A stretch of 64,000 nt of DNA, taken from Coix lacryma-jobi var. lacryma-jobi (taxonomy: Eukaryota; Streptophyta; Magnoliopsida; Poales; Poaceae). The notes below the pieces were generated by a model. The model searched no databases. It was not told the DNA's origin and saw only the letters and a list, made by a program, of their open reading frames with translations. Made by a program: the position numbers and the translations under genes. The stretch covers positions 113,478,660 through 113,542,659 of the forward strand of contig CM019824.1 of NCBI GenBank assembly GCA_009763385.1, read 5' to 3'. Positions within the stretch are counted from its first letter, which is position 1. Each line of letters starts with the position of its first letter. Below are positions 45,064 to 56,249 of this stretch, in pieces.

Positions 45064-46555
45064 TTGCTTTTCCAGGGTGATAATGTATCTGCAAATTGTA
45101 ATCCTTAATCAATTCAAGCCATCTTCTCTGCCTCATATTCAACTCCGGTTGAGTGAAGATATACTTGAGACTCTTATGATCAGTGTACATATTGCAGACA
45201 TTTCCTAGTAAATAGTGCCTCCAGATCTTCAGAGCGTGCACTACAGCAGCTAATTCCAAATCATGCGTAGGATAATTATCTCATGTTTTCTCAACTGTCG
45301 TGAAGCATAAGCAATCACTCTGCCTTCTTGCATAAGAACACACCCTAAACCGACTTTTGATGCGTCGCAGAAGACATCAAATGGCTTCTCGATATCTGGT
45401 TGAGCTAAGACAGGGGCAGTGGTTAACAGTTTCCGCAAGGTACAGAAAGCTGTTTCACACTTCTCTGTCCACTCAAACTTCTGATCCTTCTGAAGCAAAC
45501 TTGTCATGGGCTTGGCAATTTGGAGAAATCTGGAATGAAACGACGGTAAACCCTGCTAAACCGAGAAAACTCCGAATCTCCCCAACTGAAGTTGGAGCTT
45601 CCCAGTCCATTACTTCTTGTACTTTGCTAGGGTCCACAGAGATTCCTTCCTCCGACAGGATGTGACCAAGGAATTGTACTTGCTTCAATCCAAAATTCAC
45701 ACTTGCTAAACTTAGCATAAAGTTTATGCTCTCGTAGCCTTGTCAAAACGATCCTCAAATGTTCTGCATGGTCGTCCGGGTTCTCCGAATAAACCAAAAT
45801 GTCATCAATGAATACCACTACAAACTTATCTAGTTCTGGCATGAATACCGAGTTCATTAAACTCATAAAGTAAGCCGGAGCATTTGTCAATCCAAAAGAC
45901 ATGACTAAATACTCGTATAGGCCATATCTGGTGGAAAAAGCAGTCAGTCTTGGAATATCTTGTGGTCGGATTCTAATTTGATGATAACCGGATCTCAAAT
46001 CGATCTTGGAGAAAACTTTGGCTCTGGATAACTGGTCAAACAAAATATCTATCCGTGGCAACGGATATTATTCTTAACGGTCACGGCATTAAGCGGTCGG
46101 TCGATAATCCACACACATTCTCAAGGATTTTCCTTCTTCTTAACAAACAAGGCTGGACATCCCCACTCTGACACACTAGGTTGAATGAAACCCTTGTCCA
46201 AAAGTTCCTTAATCTGAGTCTTGAGTTCGGCTAATTCATTGGGCGGCATACGATAAGGTCTTCTCGAGATCGGTGCAGTCCCTGGTAACAACTCAATGGT
46301 AAACTCTACAGCCCGCTTGGGCGGTAAACCCGGCAACTCATCTGGAAAGACGTCTGGGAAATCCCGAACAACTGGAATTTTTGACAGGTCCTCTATAGAT
46401 AAGGTGCAAGATAGATCAACAAAATCAGCCCCTCGAGGAAGAGAGATACGTAACTTGTTGTTCCTCCTTGGATGGGTCAAGGTAAGAGTCCTATCTGCAG
46501 TGTCTAACACTGCTTTCCACATACTCATCCAACTCATTCCTAGGACTACGTCCAT
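45020..46555 (-). pseudogene. Chromovirus reverse transcriptase and RNase H
   Basis: It begins with the C-terminal end of protease (VVLGMSWMS), then enters RT (FTIELLPGTAPISRRPYRM, KELLDKGFIQPS). A break at about 46120 precedes FSKIDLRSGYHQIRI, YLVMSFGLTNAP and the catalytic FIDDILVYS. The RT thumb and RNase H follow in two more frames (FDVFCDASKVGLGCVLMQ, ELAAVVHALKIWRHYL, YTDHKSLKYIFTQ). At least four frameshifts occur, all near short homopolymers or duplications. Confidence 0.9.
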
Positions 46556-46661
46556 ATGAGCCCTGGCAAAACTACTAAATTAGCCCCAAACTTATGCCCT
46601 CCGATGTCGATGGTTGCATCACGTACCATCTGCCTAGACAACACACTACTCCCCACAGAGC

Positions 46662-46886
46662 TTACGCGAAACCATAATCCATTTCAGACACCTCTTGATC
46701 ATGCTTTTGTGCAAATGCTTTACTCATGAACGAATGCGATGATCCAGTATCAAACAAAACGACTGCAGGATGATGATTAACAAGGCACATACCAGCAGTC
46801 ACGGGCTCTCCAGCACGAGCTTCTTCAGCGGTCATGTTGTGCAGGCGTGCGGGTAATTGGCCTGTTGCTTCTTTGGGTAGGGACAA
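46662..46886 (-). pseudogene. Chromovirus protease, N-terminal part
   Basis: The retropepsin loop VVLFDTGSSHSFMS is intact with DTG. The ORF ends 20 residues later, and the rest of the domain is in the next frames toward 46555. It overlaps the end of the frameshifted gag frame. Confidence 0.85.
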
Positions 46887-47873
46887 TATCTTGCGAAGTG
46901 CCCTCTTGGTTGCAGTTGTAGCATGGTCCCCGAACCATAGGTTTATTTCCTAAAGAACTGCCTTGACCTCCACGAGCCTGAGCGACAGCTATCTTGTATG
47001 GCTTCTGATTGCGCTGAGCTTGTGGCTGATTCCTCTTCTGTGGCGGCCTAAAACGTGCCCCGGCGCTGGTGGTCGATACTGATTTCGCTGAGCTGGTGGT
47101 CCTCTGGGTGTGATGATCCTGATTCAAAGGTCTCTTCCGGCCTTGCTAGCAGCATGCTTGTTGTTATGATTCTCTTGAATCAGACAGTCACTTAAGAAGT
47201 CATTGAAATTGGTACGAGAAGACGTACCCACTGACTTTCCCATCTTAGTGTTCAAGCCTCTCTTGAAAACTAGCAATCTTCTTGGCATCTGTGTCAACGA
47301 AGTCTGGGATATAGCGAGCCAACGAGTTGAACAGATGATGATACTCTGTGATAGACCGAGTCCCTTGAGTCAGATTCATGAACTCTGCCACTTTCATCTG
47401 GGTCAAGCCCGGCGGAATGAAATGACCTCGAACGGCAGCAGTAAACATTCTCCAAGTGATAGGAACATTGGCAGGATAGGTGGTACGATGATGTCCCCAC
47501 CAAATCCCGGCTGGTCCCTGCAACTGGTGCGCGGCATATTCTGCTTTAAGCTCCTCTGTGAGCCTAAGCAAACGGAACTTCTGCTCCAGAGTATGCAGCC
47601 ATTCTTCTGCCTCCAACGGTTCTATAGCTTCCTTGAAGATAGGCGGTTTAGTATCCAGGAAATCCTTGAAAGAACTATATTGGTTCGGCTCAGGCGGCGT
47701 TGATGTCCCTGCGCCAAGTTCTCCCTCAGCAAAGCTTCGATGTTGCGCTGGCTTCCAAGAAATTGAGCAAAAAGTTGCTCAGCCGTTGGTGGTGAAAGAG
47801 GTGGTGGATTGCGGTTTTCTCTGGGGTCCTCATTTCCCCCACTACCGCCCGCTCCACTACGGGTTGTTGTCAT
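46825..47873 (-). pseudogene. Chromovirus gag
   Basis: The likely start is MTTTRSG on the minus strand at 47873. After a frameshift near 47620 the Retrotrans_gag core is readable (AEEWLHTLEQKFRLL, WWGHHRTTY, FTAAVRGHFIPPG, SITEYHHLFNSLARYIPD). A further break near 47245 leads to a Gln/Arg-rich stretch and a zinc knuckle. CYNCNQEG is in frame, while the remaining His and Cys (GHFARYC) are encoded one frame over, so a single-base indel splits the knuckle. Confidence 0.88.
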
Positions 47874-48269
47874 CTGCATACACGACAATAAGTGACCATT
47901 AGGCGAAGTTGCAACATTGTAGAGAACAATAAATCATACCCACTGGAATTATTCGGAAACAAATTCACCAAACAATTACAGAGGTATAATAAATTTCGAT
48001 CCACATCGCATCAACACATAATAAGATCGCTTAACACATCATGCAATAGATAACATAACATCCATAGTCTTGCCCAAACATATGGGACTTTTCAAGGTCT
48101 TACACCACATCACCTAGGTCCATACTCATGCTTATCCAGCCCATAACAACAAAAGATCGGGCGTGCCAACATACGCAAAAGATCTCTAGGTGCTAAGCAT
48201 ACGATCTAGACTACTCTCTAGCGATCTCACCAACGTCACCGTCCTCACTAGACATATCTGAAGAACTAC

Positions 48270-49169
48270 TAGAAAGAACTACTCGGCTCCGGATCCTCCT
48301 GGGGAAAGATGGGGTTCCTCTCATTCTCCCTACGGTGGATCTCCTCGTGCAGACGATCGTTGTAGTCCTCCAAGTGATGGAGTTGGAGCTCCAGGTCTCC
48401 CACTCGCAACCTCAGCAACCTGTTCTCCTCTGAAACACGAATGCCCTCAACACAAACTGCTCGAGCGCCTCCTCAGTCTCCCTCATGACCGAGGCCAAGA
48501 AAGTAGTCGACCCTGCTGATGGCAAGCTGATGAGCAGTCTCCTGCTCCCTCTGAAGCGCCTGGTCTCTCTCTACTGTCAACTGAGCTAGCTGTGTAGTGA
48601 GGAGGTCTATCTCCGTAGTGTGCTCCTCCTGCCGGCGATGCTGTGCTGCAATCTCCTCGCTAAGAACATGGTCCAACTGCTCATAGCTGCGGGATAAACA
48701 GCCATAAGTAGCCATCAGAGCAGCCATAGCACTCCCTGCTGGTCCAGCACAATGCTCCTCTCAAGAGAGCTAGCCTCAAGTACGGTAGCGCCTGACTGAC
48801 GCCACACTGCTGGTAAGGGTCTGTCGTCGGGAAGATACTAGCAGTAGCCTGGGCAACCACCTCCGGATGGTCCTCCATGATGTCCCGAAGAGCGGTATAA
48901 GCAACCTGGTTGGCTGCATCCCAGGGGGTCCTCCCCTGCAAGGCAAAACACCGACGGCACCAGACGTGATCCTGGTCCTCACGGCTAGGCACGTCGACCT
49001 CCACCGTGTACACGTGGCGATCCTCTGACAACTGCACACGGTGCCAGTCGTACTGTGGCTCCTGGCCCTCCTGATATCCCACCAGGTGCAGAACTCTCCA
49101 AAGAATAGTGGGCATCCCAAACTCCTCTAGAAAGTCCTCTGATCCCTCATCAGTCCATGGCCCCAGCAT
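48270..49169 (-). pseudogene. Extra ORF between the PBS and gag of the chromovirus
   Basis: The first frame (49169 to about 48681) encodes a mildly acidic protein with no recognised domain (WRVLHLVGYQ, VWCRRCFALQGRTPWDAA). After a frameshift near 48760-48730 a strongly heptad-like coiled coil follows (EEHTTEIDLLTTQLAQLTVE), stopping at 48473. A related coiled-coil frame continues (RLRVGDLELQLHHLEDYN) to about 48290. If the frames were joined, this would be a separate protein of roughly 280-300 residues. Similar pre-gag ORFs may exist in related grass elements. I cannot check this. Function is unknown. Confidence 0.6.
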
Positions 49170-50006
49170 GTAGTTAGGCCTCTTTGCCTCCCGTGGACTT
49201 GCGAGCAGTGCGCTTGGTGCGTGCCACTGCTAAGTAAGAGTTCATCCACACAGTTTTTAATTAGTTGAAAACAACTTTTATTAGAAAAACGGGACAGAAA
49301 CCATAAGGAAGGAAGTAAGATTAATGCAAAGTTGTATGATCATGATGCATGAGCGTAACATACGTCCTCACTGCCTAACAATCTATCGGCTAGACGGTGG
49401 CATACACGTTCACTCATAGCGTTAACTATACGTACTACACGTTCGCAAGTTAGCGTACTGCAGAAGAAACCATTTCAGCCCTTCCCACAGTATGAATAGC
49501 ATGCACTGCGAAAATTTAAATCTAATACTCTCTTAGGTGTACACCCGGTATACACGTAAGCAGTATATGCACCCATCATAAATTATTACTCCCCAATCAA
49601 TACTTTCACATATACTTGTGTGGAACAGGTATACGCGTCAGTATCATATAAGCACTTTCCCTAGATTGGCGGTTGTCCAATCATGCTCTCACAACTCTCA
49701 TTACCTTTAGCGTAGAGGCAATTGATCCATACTACTATCCGAGGAAATAGCATCCATACAATTTCACCCTTGCCGTATGAACGACAGAATAAACAGAAAA
49801 TAAGTATGATGCACGACCCCCAAAGTTAGTACTTAAATAGCCACCTAAGTTCCTGTTGGGCATAAGGACTTGATCAATGGCACACCTTACTCTTGGTCAA
49901 AAAGGTTTTTCAAATCCTAATATAGCTATAAGTTCTTGTCAAATAGGAAATTTTTAATTGAAAATACGGTTTTTCAAATACACTTGTGAACAGTAACGCT
50001 AACCAC
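49170..50006 (-). other. Chromovirus leader, non-coding
   Basis: AT-rich sequence lies between the PBS and the first ORF. I see no gene in it. It contains repeated TATACAC- and CGTAT-like phrases around 49430-49640, without a clear repeat unit. Confidence 0.5.
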
Positions 50007-50018
50007 GCTCCGATGCCA
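50003..50018 (-). other. Primer binding site of the chromovirus, diverged iMet type
   Basis: The minus strand reads TGGCATCGGAGC two bases after the LTR end. It differs at two positions (both transitions) from the standard TGGTATCAGAGC of initiator tRNA-Met. Confidence 0.7.
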
Positions 50019-50020
50019 GC

Positions 50021-53000
50021 TGTAACAGAACCGACCAATTACCACCAGATTAAGCACCGAATCGCTGCTTTCACAGAGACTACAAGTACTTAAGCTCGTA
50101 CAAACCCGGTAGTCCGGAAATCTCGAAGGATTTCAAGTCATTCAACTTTAACCAAGATCGTAATAGATTAGCGTACATGCCCCAACGGTATTCAGTTCGC
50201 ACATAGTTCAAAATACATCGGAGTCGATAGTTTATTACAAACCATAGTTTTGAATTCAAGCGGAAGCAAAATAGTTTTTGAAACACAAGTCCTTAGTTCA
50301 CAATACGGTGCCATATGCCTGATCTGTCCACAAAAAAGCATCAGGAAAGATAAGGATTGACCCATGCCCATGGTCTAGTCACTGCCCTCGACGGGATATA
50401 AGACAGTTCTCGCAGTAGCCGAAGAACACTGCCCATCTGCAACAACAAGGGATAGCACCCTGAGTACGAGAAGGTACTCAGCTAGACTTACCCGTCAAAA
50501 ACCAGAAATAATTGACACCAAGGATTATGCAAGGCTGTATCTGAGGTTGGCCACACTTACCTTTTGCATAAAAGCATTTTATTATTAATATCCTTATTCG
50601 AGCATTAGCAGTCACTTTTAGGTAATCAGCCTGATTATCTAGATTTGCACCTGATCTAGAGCAAACACTTGACTATTATTCAAGCAAAGAGTGACTATTT
50701 CATCAATAGCCTTTCAGATTCACCAACCTAACAATCATTAATTCCATATATTACTACGGTAACACATGCTCAGTCAAGTTACTCACTAACAAGAGGAGCG
50801 ATGGCGATTATAATCGATTCCTACCAGCTGGGGACAAAAATGTCGCACACTCGCCCGACACACCCTGCAGGCGGCCATTGGCGACCACTCAGGAGGTTCG
50901 AGAACCCAAATCGCGGGACGGCCATGGACCCTTCTTAACACGAGGGTTATCTCAATGCCAGGTCGACTCAAAGCTATTCAAGGCGATTAACTGCCCTCGG
51001 TCAATGCCAGGTCGATCAGAATAGTGCCCACGCCCACGGTACATGTAAGGCCCTGGGTGTTAGGCGTCAACGTCTCCATCACCGGCTCGAAACACCTTAC
51101 TCGGCTTCACGGGAGGTACTCCGACCTACCGTTATCCGTTATATTAGGGGTGACGCGTTCAAAATGACTGAGGTGTGCCTTCGTCGGGTCCTAATCGACA
51201 CAGACGGGAGACACTAGCACACAGAACCCATGTCCTGCTGCTCCTACATCCCGCCCGGTCTCCAATTAATTAACACATGGTTATATTCCACGATAGCACG
51301 AGGCTAAACATGTTTAGTATCCACCTATAGCGGGAGACAGGAAATCACCCGACTTTACCGATGGTTTGGTGGGCTAAGCATATAATCGAGCCTAGACCTA
51401 AACAGGTATATCAAGATAATATTTGCAGGTGGACAAGGATAAATAATCAATGCAGCAACGGTATCACACAACTCCTATGACCTAATGCAACAATCATATC
51501 AGGTTAACTTGTAAACGGTAATTTGCAAACCGTAGGAGAAAAATACTCCGGGGCTTGCCTCGCTCGAAGTCGGCGGGGCGGTGATCACGGCACTCCGGCA
51601 GGTCCTCAGCGACTCCTTCCGGGATCCCCTCCTCGGTTGTCTCCTCCTGACGCTGCTCCTCCGGCGTGTCTTGGGCTTCGACTACCGACCCTGCATGATG
51701 CGGTACATGAATGAATAACATGAATGCACATGGGATGCACAGTGATGCAACATGGAGTAACAACTCAGGAGATAAGCACATGTCATCTACTGCTACTTAC
51801 TAATTTAATTTAACATACTACTTACTAAGTCTTGTTGTCACCACATCAAAGTTGCTTAACGGGTTTATTACCCTCTAAATATTTGTAGAATTAAATCTAG
51901 TTAATTAGGCCTATAACAGTAACCTATCCTAGGCAGCTTCATAAAAATCTATAAAAATTACTGGAGATTAATAGTACTTAATCTAATCCTCTGTCCAAAT
52001 TTCATCCCATTTGGACCTAGACTCTATCCCCTATGAAAAAGACAAAATCTATCATGAACAGGTGCTTTGAACTACTCACCCTAGCAACAGGTGTCAAACA
52101 ACAGATTTCTTATTTTCCTACTGAACTTCCCAGCATAAGAGCAATGTGCCTAAATTCTCAGGTTCATATTCCTCATATTTTAATTATTACAAAATAAACA
52201 AGAAAACAGCATTTAATCATTTTAATTACTACTGCTAAAGTATTTCACAAAGCGACCTCATCTTATATTTTTCTCTGAAACTACTCCTCCATACAAACCT
52301 AACAAAACTGGAATCACATTTTTCCGACTCATACTTGGTTAGTTATGCATTTTCCAAGTTATCAGCACTCTTCTAATTTAAATAAATCTACCCATAAAAG
52401 TATTACCAATAATGCAATTAACATCCTTCACAGGTAGATCTAATCATGCTTAACACAACAAAATTTGTTTCACAAGATTTGGACTTAAAATGAGCCTTGC
52501 ACGAATTTTTGAAGCCTTTACATGGATTCTGCAAAACACACTAAAAAGGGAAACTCAATCCTATACGCTACAGACTTCGGCCGAGGTTCAAGACACGGCT
52601 TCGGCACACCTGGTGCGACTCGCCCGAGGCTCAGACGAAGGCTTCGGCACGTTCAGCGCGATTCGGCTGAGGCCCGAGGCTCAGACACAACTTTCCGATT
52701 CGCCCGAGGCACACTGGCAGCCGAGGCTAACCTATTCAGCTGAGGCTACTGACTCAACCGAGACTAACTGACTTGGCTCGACTCGACCGAGGCTTACTGA
52801 CTTGGCTCGACTCGACCGAGGCTTACTGACTTGGCTCGACTCGACCGAGGCTTACTGACTTGGCTCGACTCGACCGAGGCTTACTGACTTGGCTCGACTC
52901 GACCGAGGCTTACTGACTTGGCTCGACTCGACCGAGGCTCGAGGCGAAGGCTCGGTTCATCCGACTTACCGAGGCCTACGGCAACCAGGCTCTTCCCTTT

Positions 53001-54588
53001 TCTGCCAGTCGGGGCCCGCTGGTCAGGGCAACCAAGCTTCCGAGGCCAGGCTCGGCACGTTACCGCGCGAGGCCAGGCTCGGCAGTCAACGGCGGAGTTT
53101 GGCGCCGTGGTCGTTGACCGGCCCTAGCTCGTCGACGGCGACACTTCGGGCGACACTGAGACCATCGTTGGGTGCGGGTTTACGAGACGAACACGACCGA
53201 CTAACTGGCTGAGCCAGAGGGATACCGGAGCAAGCTCGACGGCGGCCATGGCGGAGCGGCGGCTCTGCGACTCGGCGGCGGAAGTCTCCCCGGCGGCTTG
53301 CGACTCGGCAAGGCTAGCACTAGCCCACGCAAGACCTAAGCAACCTATTGGAGCAACTCCCAGGCTTCGGCATCCCCGGCATTGCCCGGCGCGATGCACG
53401 GCGGCGGTCCATGACGGACACAGCGCGACTGGCCCGTGGTCCGGCGAGCTCAGGGCGCGAGAGGGGTCTCCATTTGACTCTAAGCTACTACGGCGGTAGA
53501 AAAGACTAGAACATGGCTCGGTTTGGGATGGCTTGGCCGGAGATGACCGGTCCACGTGAAGGTCACGGTGGCGGCCATGGCGGAAGCTTGCGGATGGCGT
53601 CCGCTGTTCCGGCAGCTAGAGAGGAAGAGAGGTGAAACCAACCTTTGCCGGAGAAAAAAGGAGGTCACGGCGGAGAAACTGGCGGGAGGAATCGAGCGGC
53701 GGTGAGCGGTGGAGCGAGTAATCGCTCGCCGAGGTTCGGCGGGCGGCGGCGGAAATGGCGGCGGCGCTTCGCTCTGTGAAGGTGGGTGGAGTGGAGTGGA
53801 GTGGAGTGGAGTGGAGTGGACTTTCTGGCTTGCAAGCTCAAGGCGGACAAGACAAAAGGAACAAGTGCCTGGGTGTATTACACCTGGCCAGTTCCCGTCG
53901 GGGGAACTCCCGACCGGACGCGGCGGCGTCAGGCGTCGAGCTCCACGCGGCGGGCATGCACCGAGCTCCTGGGCGTCGTGGCGAGCTTGCAGAGAGCGAG
54001 GGGGTGACATGGCGCACGCTGCGCAAAACCGCGGGCGGCGATGCCGGTGGTTTTGCCGGCCAGCGAGGCGGTCTCGCGGCGGCGGCAGGCTCGGTCGGCG
54101 CGGAGGGAGCGGCGCACGCGCGGGGAAGAAGAGAGGGACTGACCGGTGGGGTCCACGGTCAAGATTAAACTAAAGAGGTTTTGTTTCAAACTTTGATGCT
54201 CTATAACTTCTAAACTAGACCGAACTAGGAAAAGGTCCCAACAGCAAAGTTGCTTAGAATTTTGTAAGGAACAAATCATCCTTAAGGCTCCAGTCCAAAT
54301 TCTGTTGTTTAAAAGAAATTTAGTGCTAAACCATTATTCTAATGCAAGAAATCCTAACTAAAAAGCTTTTTCTGAGAAAGTGCTTTAAAGCAAAGTTGTT
54401 CCCCTCATCAAGATCTACAACTTTGTTATAAGGCACTTGGTCAGAAACAGTAAGCATAACAAGGTTACACTAGAGACCAAACAAGGACTTAAGCATTCAA
54501 CAAACATATGCACCTGAAATGATGAGATGCTATGCTTATGCCATGCCAAATTATGCATTTAGGGATTGCTTAACACCGGGGTGTTACA
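50021..54588 (-). mobile_element. Chromovirus 5' LTR, 4568 bp
   Basis: It is nearly identical to 38953-43462 over its length. Differences are dominated by small indels and repeat-copy changes. The minisatellite has six copies (52772-52938), and the GGAGT run is one unit longer (about 53783-53821). Confidence 0.93.
52772..52938. repeat. 29-bp minisatellite, six copies, in the chromovirus 5' LTR
   Basis: It has the same unit as at 41663, with starts at 52772, 52801, 52830, 52859, 52888 and 52917. The extra copy arose after the two LTRs were made, when the element inserted. Confidence 0.9.
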
Positions 54589-54593
54589 AGTAG

Positions 54594-55880
54594 GAATTAG
54601 AATTAGGATAAGTAGAGGGAGACACCCTCCTCCCATTCTATCTCAGTCATTTGCTCTTTGCTTCTAGGGTTTCCTGCTCTCCCAATCCCCTGCTGTAGCT
54701 AGCTGAGATCCGCAGAGAACCATACCTATGTGTACTGGAGATTTTGAGGAAGTGAGGCCGTAACCTCACTGTTGTAGCGTGTGGTAGCCACACGGTTGCA
54801 GATCGATGACTTGATTCGCATTTTGTTCGTGTTCTTCGCGTTCTTCATTTCTCCGCGATTTTCCCGTCACTCGATCTCCCTCTCTACTGCGTCTTTGCGA
54901 AATCTGTTTGAATCAACTTGTTCTTTATAGTGAGGAGATCATTTCCACCGAAGGAATTCATCTAACTCCTCACGAACAAGTAGATTGGGTTGATTTCGTT
55001 TTCGCGGCGCTTTTTCGTTCATACTTCTCCCCTTTCGATTTCCCGTTGATTGAATCGATTTGAGCGGATGATTTCTTGGGGATAGTCTCCTAACTACCTC
55101 GTGAACATCCTCTCCAAGTTTGGGAACAAGGGATTTTGGTTTGGATCGAATTGGAGAAGTTTTGGGAGAAGGGCGACCGAAATTGCCCTCTCTGCAAGGT
55201 CGCGGACAGTCCGCGCCTGGTACCGCGGACAGTCCGCGCATCGGGACTAAGCCTGTTCAGTGGCTGCGTGTCTCGGTGAACTATGCCAAAATTTGACCGG
55301 CGGACAGTCCGCCGTTGTGATCGTCGGACAGTCCGGGATCACTCAGGGAGGTTCCAGCAGGGTTGCTGTTTCTGGTGTTTGGCCGGCGGACAGTTCGCCA
55401 ACCCCTCGCGGACAGTCCGCAGTAGGGGCGGACAGTCCGGGATCCCAGGTCCGGATAGTCCACGAGTTGGCTGTTTGTTGCGGTTTGGTGTGTTTGCTCT
55501 TCCGGCTTCTTCGCTTGGTTTACGGACTTTCCGTTTGGCCCTAGAGTTGATCAAGGAACCTCTCTAGGTATCTTTGCTACTTGTTAGCATAGGTATTTGG
55601 GGATTTCTCGACGTAGCCGTCTATCTACGTTCGGGACTTGATTTTCGAGGGTCGAACTTGTGCCGGTGCTTTTGACGTTTGGTTCACTATCGCTTTGTGG
55701 TGCCTCGCTGTAATCCTAGGGATCATCCACCCTCTTCCAAGGGTCGTGGGCATCACGGTTTCGATCGAAGCTCTTGGGGTTGATTTTGGGGACAAAAGGC
55801 CAAAGTTTCGAGAGAAATTTTTGAGCTCCCATTCACCCCCCCCCCTCTGGTCGCCTTGCTATTGCATTCTTGGTCCTTCA
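54594..55880 (+). mobile_element. SIRE-type solo LTR, right part
   Basis: This is the reverse complement of the copia LTR from about 19905 back to 18517. It includes the palindrome array (55198-55480), a C-run near 55835 and the terminal CCTTCA at 55880. TATAT (55881-55885) completes the target duplication with 18174-18178. It forms a long inverted repeat with the copia-C 5' LTR piece at 37734-38905. Confidence 0.88.
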
Positions 55881-55885
55881 TATAT

Positions 55886-56244
55886 TTACAAGTTACCTGT
55901 TTATGATTCATTATATATTGATGATGTCCTCTTACATGTACATTCGCCAACCAGCTGTTGATATATGCTTATTCTTAACGTTAGCCGAATGATTTTTTGA
56001 ACTTATCGACAAACAGCTTCTGTAGGTATATGCCGTCGTGATTGGCTTTAAAGCCGTACATATGGAACTGTCTGGTCTTACCCGACATGTTCCAGTTTAT
56101 TCTCACAGTTCTATCCCTTGTTGGTTTTCAGGTCAAACCGACTGGCACGTCTCCGGATTCCAAACCATCCGGGCACCCGATTGAAGCCACGCTTTTTCCG
56201 GCTTGCTGTGTGTGAGGCGCGGCGAACCACATTTTGCGCCAACA
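55886..56244 (+). mobile_element. Tat-type solo LTR, right part
   Basis: It continues the LTR broken at 18178. TTTACAAGTTACC matches the expected TTTACAAATTACC of the intact Tat LTRs, and the end is TTTGCGCCAACA. GTAGT follows at 56245-56249, completing the duplication with 16736-16740. Confidence 0.9.
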
Positions 56245-56249
56245 GTAGT

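Larger units (their letters stand above)
38953..54588 (-). mobile_element. Chromovirus (Tekay/Del-like gypsy) with 4.5-kb LTRs
   Basis: It is bounded by TGTAACA...TGTTACA LTRs (38953-43462 and 50021-54588) and a perfect AGTAG duplication (38948-38952 and 54589-54593). Joining the flanks rebuilds the SIRE LTR sequence exactly. In minus orientation the order is 5' LTR, PBS, an extra coiled-coil ORF region, gag, protease, RT, RNase H, integrase with chromodomain, PPT and 3' LTR. Many frameshifts disrupt the coding part. The LTRs make up 9.1 of 15.6 kb, which is unusually high. It is one of the latest insertions of the nest. Confidence 0.93.
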
